A DNA stretch of 64,000 nucleotides from Cuniculiplasma divulgatum (GTDB lineage Archaea; Thermoplasmatota; Thermoplasmata; Thermoplasmatales; Thermoplasmataceae), in assembly GCA_031200235.1 (NCBI GenBank), contig CP133595.1, positions 372,001 to 436,000 of the forward strand. Direction: 5' to 3'. Within the stretch, counting starts at the first letter, position 1, and the number at the start of each line of letters is the position of its first letter. The notes below the pieces were generated by a model. The model was not told the origin of the DNA. It searched no databases and worked only from the letters and a program-made list of their open reading frames with translations. Positions 36,407 through 46,800 of this stretch are shown piece after piece. Made by a program: the position numbers and the translations under genes.

Positions 36407-38215
36407 TTAATTTTGCTTCCCGGAAATATCCTTGAATATCCGGAAGGCAGTGGAAGGATCAAAAATCCCTTTGATGGTAGCCCTGAGACGGGGTATGAGA
36501 TTCTTCTCGTTTATGTTATCTCCCTCAAGGAGTGCCACAATAACTTTCCGCAGTTCGCCATCGTCCAAGACTTTCATCTCTGGAGAAACCAGTATGGAGT
36601 CAATGTGCATGGATTGCACTATGAGGAGATCCAGGGCACGCTCATATTCCTCCTTCATGGCATTTCTTCCAGCAAGGGCAGTGAGCAGCTTCCTAACGTC
36701 TGCCATGTTAATATCTTTGCTTGCCTTCTTCTCAAGATCAGGTATAACCTGAAGGAGCAGCCTTGCAGCCAGTTTTCCGTTGTTAAGAACAGAGGCGTAG
36801 TCCTCAATCACGCCGGAAAGATTGTTCACTATTATTGATGAGGCTTCCTGCCTGGATATTCCATATTTCCTGCAAAATTCGGCAATAAGCTCCTCCCTGG
36901 TCTTTGGAACAATCTCCCGCGATCGCCTGACCAGTTCCTGTGTTATTGGATAATTGGGGATATCTGTTTCCGGATACATCCTTTCACCGCCAGGAAGCGG
37001 CCTGAGGTAATGCGTTTCGCCCTGGGCATCCGCATATCTGGTCTCCGACAGATCAAGCCTGAGTATTTTTGAAATCCGCGAATTCATTTCCCTTCCTATG
37101 ATGCCCATATGAGCCTCATCCGATACTATGATGAAAAAACCGTCAGCTGCCCGGGGTTTAAGCATATCTTTCAATGACTTCACTTCATCCTTAACCCCGT
37201 AGCCGGGAAGCTCGTCGGAGTGCATTATACCGCCAGAACCGTATAGCTTTGCAACATCGGCAAGTTCTCTTCCCAGTCTGTATGCGCCATTCTTGAGATA
37301 GCCATTCAGTCCGGGAAGCAGGGAGGCATAAACCTTCATTCCAGCATCAAGGGATTTCCTTATGACCTTGGATCCGGTTTCAGCAAACAGATGGGTAACA
37401 TCCGTGAACTCGATCCCATTTTCCCAGTTGTTTCCCAGTCTGTCTGCGATCTCCTTCAGTGACGCCTGTCTCTCCTTTTCATAGAGAAGGCAATCCCTTA
37501 TTACTGAAAGCTTAGGCACGCCCTTTATTTCAACCCGCCCGTAACCCATGGAGAAATTCACGTCCTGCCTTATTGATTCAGGAGCCCTGCGCGACCATCC
37601 TGAGAGGAGTATGATGTCACCAATCTGCTTTGCTACCTCAACGGCGTGTTCACCGTCCACGATATCAGGTTCAGTGGCAATCTCCAGCAATGGAATTCCA
37701 AGCCTGTCAAGTGAGTAAGATACCTCAGCCGATGCGTCTGAAATCTTTCTTGCTGAATCCTCCTCCAGGCATATTGTGCTGATCCGTACTCTTCCACGTG
37801 TTGTGTCGACCCAGCCTCCGAAAGATATTATGGCTGTTCTCTGGAAGCCGGACGTGTTGGAACCGTCAACAACGATCTTTCTCATGTACTCAAGCACATC
37901 CACAGTCCTGCAGTTGAGTGCGTGTGAAACTGCCAGGCCTTTCAGAAGAGCCTCCGAGTTAACATCGTGCGGAGGTTCCTCATCATATTCAACCAGGCAA
38001 CTGTTGTCAGATATCTCATACTCAAATACTCTGCTGCGGCCTTTCTCATATACTGCAGCCGGGTCATAATTCCCCATTTCCCCAGTGGAGAGGGATAGCT
38101 TCCTGTAAATTGACCCGTAACTGGTCCCATCACTTTCTGTGGGGCATTCACAGAAGAGTTTCCGGCCCCCGAGCTGCACATGAATCTCCAGGCCTATCTT
38201 CACCGGTGCGGTCAT
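36407..38215 (-). CDS. gatE: Glutamyl-tRNA(Gln) amidotransferase subunit E
   Basis: A 602-residue GatE, the tRNA-binding and kinase subunit of the archaeal enzyme that converts Glu-tRNA(Gln) to Gln-tRNA(Gln). The start KIGLEIHVQL, the region LVEYDEEPPHDVN and DRLGIPLLEIATEPDI are characteristic of the GatB/E family; the GatE-specific insertion in the middle (about residues 270-410) and a C-terminal YqeY-like tail explain the length. It overlaps gatD by four bases, forming the two-gene archaeal unit. Confidence 0.95.
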   Translation of the reverse strand: MTAPVKIGLEIHVQLGGRKLFCECPTESDGTSYGSIYRKLSLSTGEMGNYDPAAVYEKGRSRVFEYEISDNSCLVEYDEEPPHDVNSEALLKGLAVSHALNCRTVDVLEYMRKIVVDGSNTSGFQRTAIISFGGWVDTTRGRVRISTICLEEDSARKISDASAEVSYSLDRLGIPLLEIATEPDIVDGEHAVEVAKQIGDIILLSGWSRRAPESIRQDVNFSMGYGRVEIKGVPKLSVIRDCLLYEKERQASLKEIADRLGNNWENGIEFTDVTHLFAETGSKVIRKSLDAGMKVYASLLPGLNGYLKNGAYRLGRELADVAKLYGSGGIMHSDELPGYGVKDEVKSLKDMLKPRAADGFFIIVSDEAHMGIIGREMNSRISKILRLDLSETRYADAQGETHYLRPLPGGERMYPETDIPNYPITQELVRRSREIVPKTREELIAEFCRKYGISRQEASSIIVNNLSGVIEDYASVLNNGKLAARLLLQVIPDLEKKASKDINMADVRKLLTALAGRNAMKEEYERALDLLIVQSMHIDSILVSPEMKVLDDGELRKVIVALLEGDNINEKNLIPRLRATIKGIFDPSTAFRIFKDISGKQN

Positions 38216-39477
38216 ATGGGCTCATCCCCCAGTCCATCCCTCAAATTGAACTCCCCGCGCATGTTCTGAAGGAATAGACCCGTGAAATCTTCCTCTGGAT
38301 AATTGCCAAGAAGGTGCATGCTCTTCACCATGGCCACCTCAGGAAGCATTGACCCGGCAGGGATTACCCCAATGGACTGAAGTTCCCTTCCAGTTGAGTA
38401 GACATTCATGTCAACCATTCCGTTTATGCACTGTGATGTCATTATGACCTTAACTCCGCTATTCACTGCATCTTTAATTATGCCGTAGAACCTGCTTCCC
38501 ACATGGCCAAGCCCTGTTCCCATTATTACTGCTGCCCGCCTGCCATTTAGAATCTGTCCCAGATCGTCCGGTTCCAGAGACGGGTGGAAATACACCATGG
38601 AAACTTTACGCTCAAGTTTGTCCATCAGTACGTTCCCTTCTGATGCTGGTCTCGGGGTCTCGTTGAATCTGGCGGTCCCAGATGAATAAACTGCCATGGG
38701 TCTCCCCCCAAGGGTACGAAAAGCGTCCCTTCTTGAGGTATGCATCTTCCTGACCCTGACTGCCCGATGCAGTGCAGCTTCATGATCCGAGATGTTTCTG
38801 TGCATCACAACGCCCACTTCTCCCATTGGGGCTCTTGAGAACTCAAGTGCAGCCTCGAGGTTTAGAAATGCATCGCTGCTTGGCCGGTCTGAGCTCCTCT
38901 GGGATCCCACGAAAAGGATGGGTCCGGTCTGCTCCTGAAACATGAAAGACAGGGCTGATGCAGTATACGACATTGTGTCTGTGCCATGCAGCACTATGGT
39001 GCGTCCATTCCTTTCAAGAAGTTTCAGTGACCTGTGAGCAATTTCCACCCAGTCAGATGGTGTAAGATTCTCACTCAGGACCGGATCCATGAGATCCATA
39101 TCCAGCGAAAACTCCCTGATATTTGACACACTGTCCTCCAGAAATTCAGGATCCAGCACTGGCTTTACTGCGCCCGTCACGTAGTCCACCCTGCTTGCTA
39201 TTGTGCCACCTGTCGCAAGAAAGCCGACTTTTTTGCCACCATCAGGTTTCCCCTTTCGTGTTTCTGTGGTCATGATTTTTCTTGTTCCCCTCAATTCAAC
39301 ATCGCCCATTGAATCGACCGGAATTGTCATGTTGTAGCCACTGCTGAGTTTCACGTTCACCAGACCGTTACTGTAACTTATCACAATCCCATCAAACTGG
39401 GTTTGCTTGTACTTGAACCGTAAAATTGTTCCCTCAACAAGATCCTTCAATGTGCTGCATCCCTTGCTTAGTATCAT
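38212..39477 (-). CDS. gatD: Glutamyl-tRNA(Gln) amidotransferase subunit D
   Basis: A 421-residue GatD, the asparaginase-like subunit that releases ammonia from amide donors for GatE. A short N-terminal beta domain (about 1-80) precedes the asparaginase core. The core has the nucleophile region LATGGTIASR and the second motif LHGTDTMSYTA. The ATG at 39477 is the first gene of the gatD-gatE unit. Neither gatA, gatB nor gatC is present, as expected in archaea that use GatDE. Confidence 0.95.
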   Translation of the reverse strand: MILSKGCSTLKDLVEGTILRFKYKQTQFDGIVISYSNGLVNVKLSSGYNMTIPVDSMGDVELRGTRKIMTTETRKGKPDGGKKVGFLATGGTIASRVDYVTGAVKPVLDPEFLEDSVSNIREFSLDMDLMDPVLSENLTPSDWVEIAHRSLKLLERNGRTIVLHGTDTMSYTASALSFMFQEQTGPILFVGSQRSSDRPSSDAFLNLEAALEFSRAPMGEVGVVMHRNISDHEAALHRAVRVRKMHTSRRDAFRTLGGRPMAVYSSGTARFNETPRPASEGNVLMDKLERKVSMVYFHPSLEPDDLGQILNGRRAAVIMGTGLGHVGSRFYGIIKDAVNSGVKVIMTSQCINGMVDMNVYSTGRELQSIGVIPAGSMLPEVAMVKSMHLLGNYPEEDFTGLFLQNMRGEFNLRDGLGDEPI

Positions 39478-39595
39478 GATCTGTGCTTAAAACTTTTAAT
39501 TCAGTTGAGAAAAGGTGATGTGCCATATTCGGTTATGCTTATTCCGCTCTGCTTCAATTTCTGCTTGAATATCATTGGTTCTGCATTCATATCTG

Positions 39596-40414
39596 CTAAA
39601 AGAGCTGCATCTGGTGTCCTCCGGACTCCGCCCCCATGATTGCTGCGAAGTCCATTGCATTCCGTGGTGCATTGCCTGCAGGGTGGTTGTTGAAATATAC
39701 GAAAACCTCGTCACCCAGATCCATGCTCTTCTTTACGAAGCTGGAGAGATGCCTGAGTTCCTCCAGGCTGTAAGTATATCTGTATCTGGCTGAAGGGTCC
39801 TGGCTCCTGGAAAACCATGATTCGGCATTTCTTCCGTGGAACCTGAAGTAGGAAATTCCATGACCGTAATCAGCATAATTCTCCAACCTTGCAGCAGGGC
39901 TATCCGTATTTGCAGGAGTGTACCCGGTTCCATTGTATATCTTCCGGATAGCCGGGCTGTTTGTAAGTGATTCGCTCCTGAATTCCAGCACTCCTCTGAA
40001 CCCATGGATGCCCACGGCTGATAGGAGAACATCCAGGTTCTCTGCATGGGATTCCTTGAAGAAAGGTGGAAGCTGTACCAGCAGGGCCCCGGATAGATGT
40101 GCCCGGGACAATAGCTTCAGGATGCTGTCCGAAAATTTCTCCATTTCCGCCACTGCCGATTTAACATCTCGCAATAACAGATCGTGCGTGATGGTCCCGG
40201 GCGCCTTGATGGAAAATCGGAATCTGGACAGCTTTTCTGCAGTCTTTATCCAGCTGATGATGGTATCATCCGCAACCTGCCTGTAGAAGGTTACGTTCAC
40301 CTCAACGGAGTTGAAAAACCTGCCATAATAGCTGAGACTGCCTGACATTCCACGGGGATAGAACACCCCGTTCCAGTCACTGTATGCCCAGCCTGAGCAG
40401 CCCAGCCAGATCAT
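39596..40414 (-). CDS. DUF72 family protein
   Basis: A 272-residue DUF72 protein, a TIM-barrel-like family of unknown function present in bacteria and archaea. The N-terminal CSGWAYSDWNGVFYP and FFNSVEVNVTFYR motifs, the middle FRFSIKAPGTITHD and the later VYFNNHPAGNAPRNAMDF are diagnostic. Its ATG begins at the base next to the stop codon of the acyl-CoA dehydrogenase gene, so the two are co-transcribed. Confidence 0.9.
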   Translation of the reverse strand: MIWLGCSGWAYSDWNGVFYPRGMSGSLSYYGRFFNSVEVNVTFYRQVADDTIISWIKTAEKLSRFRFSIKAPGTITHDLLLRDVKSAVAEMEKFSDSILKLLSRAHLSGALLVQLPPFFKESHAENLDVLLSAVGIHGFRGVLEFRSESLTNSPAIRKIYNGTGYTPANTDSPAARLENYADYGHGISYFRFHGRNAESWFSRSQDPSARYRYTYSLEELRHLSSFVKKSMDLGDEVFVYFNNHPAGNAPRNAMDFAAIMGAESGGHQMQLF

Positions 40415-41557
40415 TTACTGTCTTAGAAGATCTCTGGCTATTATAACTCTCTGAATCTGGTTTGTTCCTTCATAGATCTGGGTTATCTTTGCATCCCTCA
40501 TGTGCCGTTCTGCATCCAGGTCTGTTGTGTATCCGTATCCGCCGAACAGCTGAAGGCAGTCAGTTGTGATGCTCATTGCAGCATCAGATGCGAAGAGTTT
40601 GGCCTGTGATGAAATCTTCACTGCATTCTCATGCCTGTCCCACATCTCGGCTGCCTTGTATGTGAGAAGCCTGGCAGCATCCAGTTTCGTGGACATGTCG
40701 GCAAGCATGAACTGTATTCCCTGGAAATCGCCTATGGCCTGGCCAAACTGTTTCCTCTGCCTGACATAATCCACCGCTTCGTCCAGGGCTGTCTGGGCTA
40801 TTCCCAGCGCCTGTGCCGCTATGCCTATGCGCCCGGAATCCAGGGTCTCCATTACAACCCTGAATCCCCTGTTGACCTCACCTACAACATTCTCATCCGG
40901 GACAAACACATCCTGGAACTCCAGCTCCACTGTGCTGCTCCCGCGTATGCCAAGCTTCTCTATGTCCCTGCTGACCCTGAACCCAGGTGAATCAGCGTCC
41001 ACAACAAATGTTGTTATGCCCCTGTGGCCCTTTGATGGATCAGTGACTGCGTCCACAACAAAGAACTTGGCGATACGCCCGTTTGAGATGAACATCTTGC
41101 TTCCATTGATGATATAACCGTTCCCTTTCCTGACTGCAGAGGTCTTAATGGCGGCGGCGTCGCTTCCAGCATTCGCTTCAGTAAGCGCTAGCCCTCCCAC
41201 AGCGCCAGATGCGACCTTCGTGAGATATCTCTTCTTCAGATCCTCGCTTCCAAACATGATGAGCGGATCGGCAAAAAGAGTCAGCGCGCCGTCCAGAACA
41301 AGTGCAGTGCTTGGACATGCCATGGAAAGCTCCTCTATGACTCTCACAAGAAAACTGAAGCTGAGCCCTGCTCCGCCGTATTCCTTGGGGATGTAGCTTG
41401 AAAAGAGCCCCAGTTCATTCATCCTGTCTATGATTTTCTGCGGGACGGACTTGGTCCTGTCTATCTCTCTTGCAAGAGGCTTGACCTCTTTCTGGGCAAA
41501 TTGCCTTACATACTTCAGAACTTCCTTTTCGTCCTGCGTTATGGTGGCTTCTATCAT
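40415..41557 (-). CDS. Acyl-CoA dehydrogenase
   Basis: A 380-residue FAD-dependent acyl-CoA dehydrogenase that introduces the alpha-beta double bond in acyl-CoA. It has the N-terminal helical domain, the middle flavin-contact motif GLALTEANAGSDAAAI, ISNGRIAKFFVVDAV, and the C-terminal catalytic base in IYEGTNQIQRVIIARDLL. Its position matches the short/medium-chain and isovaleryl group; chain length preference is unknown. It precedes the DUF72 gene directly. No electron-transfer flavoprotein gene is in the window. Confidence 0.93.
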   Translation of the reverse strand: MIEATITQDEKEVLKYVRQFAQKEVKPLAREIDRTKSVPQKIIDRMNELGLFSSYIPKEYGGAGLSFSFLVRVIEELSMACPSTALVLDGALTLFADPLIMFGSEDLKKRYLTKVASGAVGGLALTEANAGSDAAAIKTSAVRKGNGYIINGSKMFISNGRIAKFFVVDAVTDPSKGHRGITTFVVDADSPGFRVSRDIEKLGIRGSSTVELEFQDVFVPDENVVGEVNRGFRVVMETLDSGRIGIAAQALGIAQTALDEAVDYVRQRKQFGQAIGDFQGIQFMLADMSTKLDAARLLTYKAAEMWDRHENAVKISSQAKLFASDAAMSITTDCLQLFGGYGYTTDLDAERHMRDAKITQIYEGTNQIQRVIIARDLLRQ

Positions 41558-41617
41558 GAATCTGGAATGGGTATAAAAATAATAAATTGTCTGTTCTGAA
41601 GAGGGTTTGGATTATAG

Positions 41618-42190
41618 TTAAACTGTAAGTTCGCTCTTCAGTTGCTGCAGCAGTGGCCCGGATATCTTTCCGGCCTCGGAATAGCCCGGCTTCCTTGTTT
41701 CGATGTATACATTCTCCGCTGACCTGAACTGGTCCGCAAGAACCCTGTTGAAGTGGAATTTCAAGTACTGAAGGGTGGATTCAAGGACTTCAGTTGACCG
41801 GCCCTCCTCCGGGGTAGCCTTCAATTCATGCCCGTCAAATGAAAGATAAACTGTATTCTCAATGCCTGTCAGTTTGGGCATCTCAGCCGCCATCTGCCTC
41901 TCATCCCTGAACTCTATGAACATGGATACGCTAAAAGTATCTGGCCGGGGAAGCAGATCACTGTATACATCTATGAGTCTCCTTATTTCCTCAGGATCCT
42001 TGACTTTCTCTATGAAAACCATCTCATTGATCTGATTCATCACTGTGTCCCTTGATTCAAAGAGAAAGCTGAATGTCTTCGTCTCCACTCTTCTGGTTTT
42101 CTTGATTTCTATGATCTTTCTTGTGGCTTCCTCACGCTGTTTCTCAAAATTTTCAGGAGGAATTATCTCCTCCGATCTTATCTCCTGCAT
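41618..42190 (-). CDS. DUF3501 family protein
   Basis: A 190-residue protein of family DUF3501, function unknown. The hallmark is the basic stretch and RR followed by TFSFLFESRDTVMNQINEMVFIEKVKD. DUF3501 genes commonly lie next to rubrerythrin genes in other genomes, as here, where it follows rubrerythrin by eleven bases on the same strand. That suggests a shared role in oxidative stress or iron handling, but no mechanism is known to me. Confidence 0.85.
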   Translation of the reverse strand: MQEIRSEEIIPPENFEKQREEATRKIIEIKKTRRVETKTFSFLFESRDTVMNQINEMVFIEKVKDPEEIRRLIDVYSDLLPRPDTFSVSMFIEFRDERQMAAEMPKLTGIENTVYLSFDGHELKATPEEGRSTEVLESTLQYLKFHFNRVLADQFRSAENVYIETRKPGYSEAGKISGPLLQQLKSELTV

Positions 42191-42201
42191 ATCAACCCAC
42201 C

Positions 42202-42621
42202 TTACTTGGGCAGCTTAGCAAGAGTGTCTTCGTATTTCTTTGCGTGTGATTTTTCCGCCTTTGAAAGTATCTCAAACCAGTGAGCTATATCGTCAAAGTG
42301 CTCGTCCCTTGCAACCTTTGCGAATCCGGGGTACATCTGGCTGTACTCGTATGTTTCTCCTGCAATGGCCGATTTCAGGTTCTGCTCAGTTGACCCTATG
42401 GGCTCGCCCGTGACAGGGTCTCCAACCTGCGCAAGATATTTGAGATGGCCGAATGCATGTGCTGTTTCACCGTCAGCTGTTGACCTGAATATGGATGCAA
42501 CTTCCTGGTATCCCTCCTCATCTGCCTTCTGCGCGAAATAAAGATAGCGCCTGTTGGCCTGGCTCTCACCGGCGAAACCGGCTTTCAGATTTTCCAGCGT
42601 CTTACTGTTTTTCAGTTCCAT
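42202..42621 (-). CDS. Rubrerythrin, diiron domain only
   Basis: A 139-residue rubrerythrin-type protein that reduces peroxide at a diiron site. The four-helix ferritin-like domain has both iron-binding segments: FAGESQANRRY followed by DGETAHAFGH, and AGETYEYSQMYPGF followed by KAEKSHAKKYE. The C-terminal rubredoxin domain of classical rubrerythrins is missing, so electrons must come from a separate partner. The ATG follows GGTG with a TATA-like GTTAATATATA further up. DUF3501 follows in the same operon. Confidence 0.92.
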   Translation of the reverse strand: MELKNSKTLENLKAGFAGESQANRRYLYFAQKADEEGYQEVASIFRSTADGETAHAFGHLKYLAQVGDPVTGEPIGSTEQNLKSAIAGETYEYSQMYPGFAKVARDEHFDDIAHWFEILSKAEKSHAKKYEDTLAKLPK

Positions 42622-42686
42622 TTTAACACCACATGTTTATGTAGCAACTATATATTAACTTTATGATAGTTATTCTAAGTTAATAA

Positions 42687-43883
42687 TTATAAAAATTTAC
42701 CATAACGTGAAGCGACTGCATAGACTGCCGCGGCCCCCGGTAACTGGGTCTCGCCAGGAACAAGGTTGAAATCCTCTCCTGCAATGCTTATTCTGAGTGG
42801 GCGCTGAATATGAACTTTCGCCGGGCGCGCATTGAATCCTGCATATACCGCATCGCGGAGAGGATCGAATGAGTCAAAATCTTCAACAGGTATATGCTTC
42901 ACAATAAACCCGGTCTTTCCGTGAAGGCTTCCTGGAGTTCTTATGAGCCGGTGCACGTCAGTGGTCACCGGTTCGTCAATTTCACATGCATTGGCTTCCC
43001 TGACCTTACTGATTATGTGCGTGAGTATCTTCTCGTCATTGGCATCCATGTGCCTGTACTTCTCATTGCCCGGCTTCAGGAAAAGATCACGTTTCTTCAC
43101 GGGCACGCCGGAGCTGGTCTGTTTGGAGAGGTTGCGGATGTATGCCTCTGCACTTCTCCTGTTTCCCAGAACGCTGGAAAGTGTTTGGCTGCCGGATTCG
43201 TCTGCAACGTCAGCTAGGAATTCCACAAAAAGCCTGTCCACTTCAGATTTCCATCCACCCATGACAGTGGATGCTTCCTGCATTGACCTGCGGACATCGT
43301 ATGTGCTGAACCCCTCACCCCGTATGTAATTTGCAATTTCACGGCGGGAATCCGATCCAAGAGGATATATTGAATCCTCCACGACGTGGACATGGTAACC
43401 TCTTCCGCCGGAAAAGAATATTTTCAGGTCCTTTTCCCGAAATCCAAGATCATCCATAAGGAACTTGAAAATGAGGCGGTGAGTGTGCTTCTTGACCTCT
43501 GCCAGGATTTCAGTATAACTCATTTTTTCTGCACCCGGAATGTGATCCGCATCCAGATCAAATATGAGTTCGGCACCAAGCCATTCCTTGTCCTTCATGA
43601 CCTTTTCTTCGGGCTTCCTGTAATATGCGGTGGAATAATAGGTGTGGCGCGGAACAATGCGCCTCATCATGTCTGTCAGGGAGCTGAGGTTCAGAACTGC
43701 CCTGTGCCTTACCATGGTTCCGAAAAATGGGATGAAACCGATCTCTCTTGCGGAGACTATGTCAATGAGATCTGCCTTCCAGTTCCTGTAATAGTCATGG
43801 AAATATTCACGCAACACGTTTTCTGAAGTGTCTGTTTCGGGCAACGCCTGCCCATGACATGATATATTAATATGGTTTACCAT
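42687..43883 (-). CDS. priS: DNA primase small subunit
   Basis: The catalytic subunit of archaeal/eukaryotic-type primase, which starts DNA strands. The metal-binding motif DLDADH and the nucleotide motif FSGGRGYHVHV are intact. The ATG at 43883 gives about 398 residues; a longer frame begins at 43907. A shared, palindromic TATA-like element at 43862-43873 would lie inside this N-terminus, so the true start may be the GTG at 43817 or the TTG at 43814 (VLREYFHDYYRNW), giving about 376 residues. It is divergent from the S53 protease gene. priL is not in the window. Confidence 0.92.
   Translation of the reverse strand: MVNHINISCHGQALPETDTSENVLREYFHDYYRNWKADLIDIVSAREIGFIPFFGTMVRHRAVLNLSSLTDMMRRIVPRHTYYSTAYYRKPEEKVMKDKEWLGAELIFDLDADHIPGAEKMSYTEILAEVKKHTHRLIFKFLMDDLGFREKDLKIFFSGGRGYHVHVVEDSIYPLGSDSRREIANYIRGEGFSTYDVRRSMQEASTVMGGWKSEVDRLFVEFLADVADESGSQTLSSVLGNRRSAEAYIRNLSKQTSSGVPVKKRDLFLKPGNEKYRHMDANDEKILTHIISKVREANACEIDEPVTTDVHRLIRTPGSLHGKTGFIVKHIPVEDFDSFDPLRDAVYAGFNARPAKVHIQRPLRISIAGEDFNLVPGETQLPGAAAVYAVASRYGKFL
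43862..43873. promoter_or_regulatory. Palindromic TATA-like element between priS and the S53 protease gene
   Basis: ATATATTAATAT; the inner ten bases are a perfect palindrome. It is centred about 29 bases before the protease ATG at 43897 and could serve both directions. Confidence 0.45.
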
Positions 43884-43896
43884 TGAGTTGAGGCAG

Positions 43897-46800
43897 ATGC
43901 CTATCAATAAGTTCTACGCAGTGCTTGCAGTGTTGCTGATTGCAGCACCCATGGCGGCATTTATTCCAATGTGGCAGCCATATTCCACCCACAGTTACAT
44001 GGGAGCAGGCAACATTATCTCTTCCACAGGCAATGTAAGCCAGAGTAATGATCAGAATTATGTGGCCTACGCCTCCGGATCATATTCAGGGATAGTAGCC
44101 TCGGAGCTTGGAGCGCTGGGAGTAAGCTTTACGAATGCAGGTGGGCTCATGAACATATATCCCAGCCAGGCACAGCTTCCTTATGTATCAGAGATCCTGA
44201 AAAGTGCCAGCAGGGACTACGGCATACATTATGCCCTGGTCAACCGATCTGTAACTTCCACCCCTTATGATGCTGTATCGCAGGTGACCCCGGATCTTGT
44301 TATTCCGTATGCTTTTGTGCCCTCCCAGATCGCAAGCGCTTACAACTTCACATGGGAATACCGCTCCGGATATACCGGGTCAGGTATAACCATAGGGATA
44401 GTGGATGCGTATGGTGACCCGAATCTCGCCTATGATCTCAGGGCATTTGATGAATTAACGGGTCTTCCACCTGCCAATCTGAGCGTTTTTTATCCGGAGG
44501 GGCAGCCTGGAAACGGGACCTATAATGCGTCATGGGCACTGGAGACTGCAACGGATGTTGAGTGGGCACATGCCATGGCTCCAAATGCAACCATACTTCT
44601 TTACATTGCCCCTTCTGCCATTACCCAGATGCTTCAGTTTGCTGTAAGCGATATGATCAACAGCAGTTCCGTCAACATCATTTCCCTGAGCTGGGGCAAT
44701 CCCGAGATCCAGTTAACGCAGAATGAGGTTAAAGTATATTCGCAGATCTACAGGGAGGCTTACCTTAGAGGCATAACTGTCGTTGCTGCAACGGGAGACT
44801 TCGGATCGGACTATTATGGCCCCAACGGAACAGGGGTACCCACTGTGAATTTCCCATCTTCGGATCCATATGTTACCGCTGTGGGAGGGACCACGCTCAG
44901 CCTTTTTGACGGAAAGTACTCCCAGACTGCATGGGGAGGAATCTATGAAAGCCAGAGCTTCGGAAGCGGAGGAGGTTACAGCAAATTCTTTTCCAGACCG
45001 TACTGGCAGTCCGCACCAGGTTTCAACAGCACTGAAAGAGGAACACCTGATGTATCGCTGGACGCTGACCAGTACACTGGAATGATCGTGGTAGTCAGGG
45101 GCAAGCAGTATGAGGCTGGTGGCACGAGCATCGCCACCCCCATCTGGGCGGCTGCAGCAGCCATAATGGATCAGGCCACACACCGGCATCTGGGATTCCT
45201 CAATCCCCTCCTGTATCAGATCTCAAGAACTCCATTGTACAATTCATCATTTGAACAGATAACGGCAGGAACAAACGGAGCATACCGTGCCGCACCGGGC
45301 TGGAATCCTGTGACTGGACTGGGGACACCAAGCGTGTCAGACCTGGTGAATGCTACTGAAAAAATAACTGCTGGGTTCGGGGGGCAGATTCTTCTCCAGG
45401 GCAACGCCACATATGCAAACACGGTCTATTCAGTACTGAATCTTTCCGTAAACACATCAAACCTGAGACTGAACGGAACAGGTTTCTATTATGTGGGATT
45501 ATATAACAACCCAATAAATTATATTGAATTTGGCGTGAACGTTTCATCCACAACTGCCAGTTATCTCATGAGGATAGATCAGTCCGGATACATCAGGACC
45601 TTCACTAACCCGCATGTTTATGGATTTTCAGGGTCATCCAATTACGTCTCAAACCTCTCTCTCACCTATAAAGCAGGAATGATATCCGCAGCATCTGACG
45701 GCTCAATTGTAATCAGTGTCCCTGTGCCTGTCTTCCTCAGTTATGCCGGCAATTCAACTCCGGTTGCTGGAGGAATGAGCATTGGCTCATATGACAATAT
45801 GACTGATCTGGGGAATTTCACCTTCAGCAACCTGACTGGAGCTTACAATGGCACACAATTGAATTCCACCGGATTATATTTACAGAAGTTTTCTGGAATT
45901 GGAACTCAAAGCTATTCATCACTGAATGCTATAATAAACGTGACAGAGGTTGAATTCTCTCAGTATATCAACAGGAGCTCTTCTGACATTCCATCTCTTC
46001 CCACACCGCCTCTGATCTCATATATGCTTAATTTCAGTTTGCCTGTGCACGGGGCATTTCACCTGTCCAACTCCACAGGATCCGTTGTGTGGAAGGTGAA
46101 TGGAACCTCCATTGCTGGGGACAACTATTCATTTCCGAGAGCCGGATATTACAATGTCACCGCCTCAGTGGACAGGGGCAGGGTGAATGAATCCCGCATA
46201 ATTTACATACCGGACATTGTGATCCAGAACGTGAGTGTTCACTCCAACGTGAAGTATGACCTGAATCCGCCTTCGTCTCTTATTGTGGATTATTTCCTCA
46301 GATACGGCATCAATAATGCATCAGCCATACCTGTGATTTCCGGCACGAACAATTTCAGTGTTTCGTCTCCGGGGTTCCATCCTGAATCACGAACCAGCAA
46401 ATCAACCGGCAACCTCAGCTTCAAGCTTTCCGCAATGCCTGTATCCGTTACTGTGTTTGTATTTCAGGGCAATGCAACCGTGAGAATACAGAACGTTACT
46501 GTTGCAGGAGACAATGGAACATTTTCCGGATCTCCAATGCCGGGTGCTGTGTGGATCAATGTAACCGCCCCTGGTTTCAACCCTGTTAACATGTCAACGG
46601 CCATAATGCCCGGAGGTACATACCGAACCCAGATCTCGCTTCAGCCCATATCCACCAGCATGGTGCTCATACAGGGCACAGTGAGTGATGCTGTTTATGC
46701 GTTCCCTGTGCCTGGGGCCGTCATTTCCGTTTCCAACCAGTCATATTCATACACAAATTCAACCGGATATTATCGACTTTACGAGGACCCGGGCACTCTC

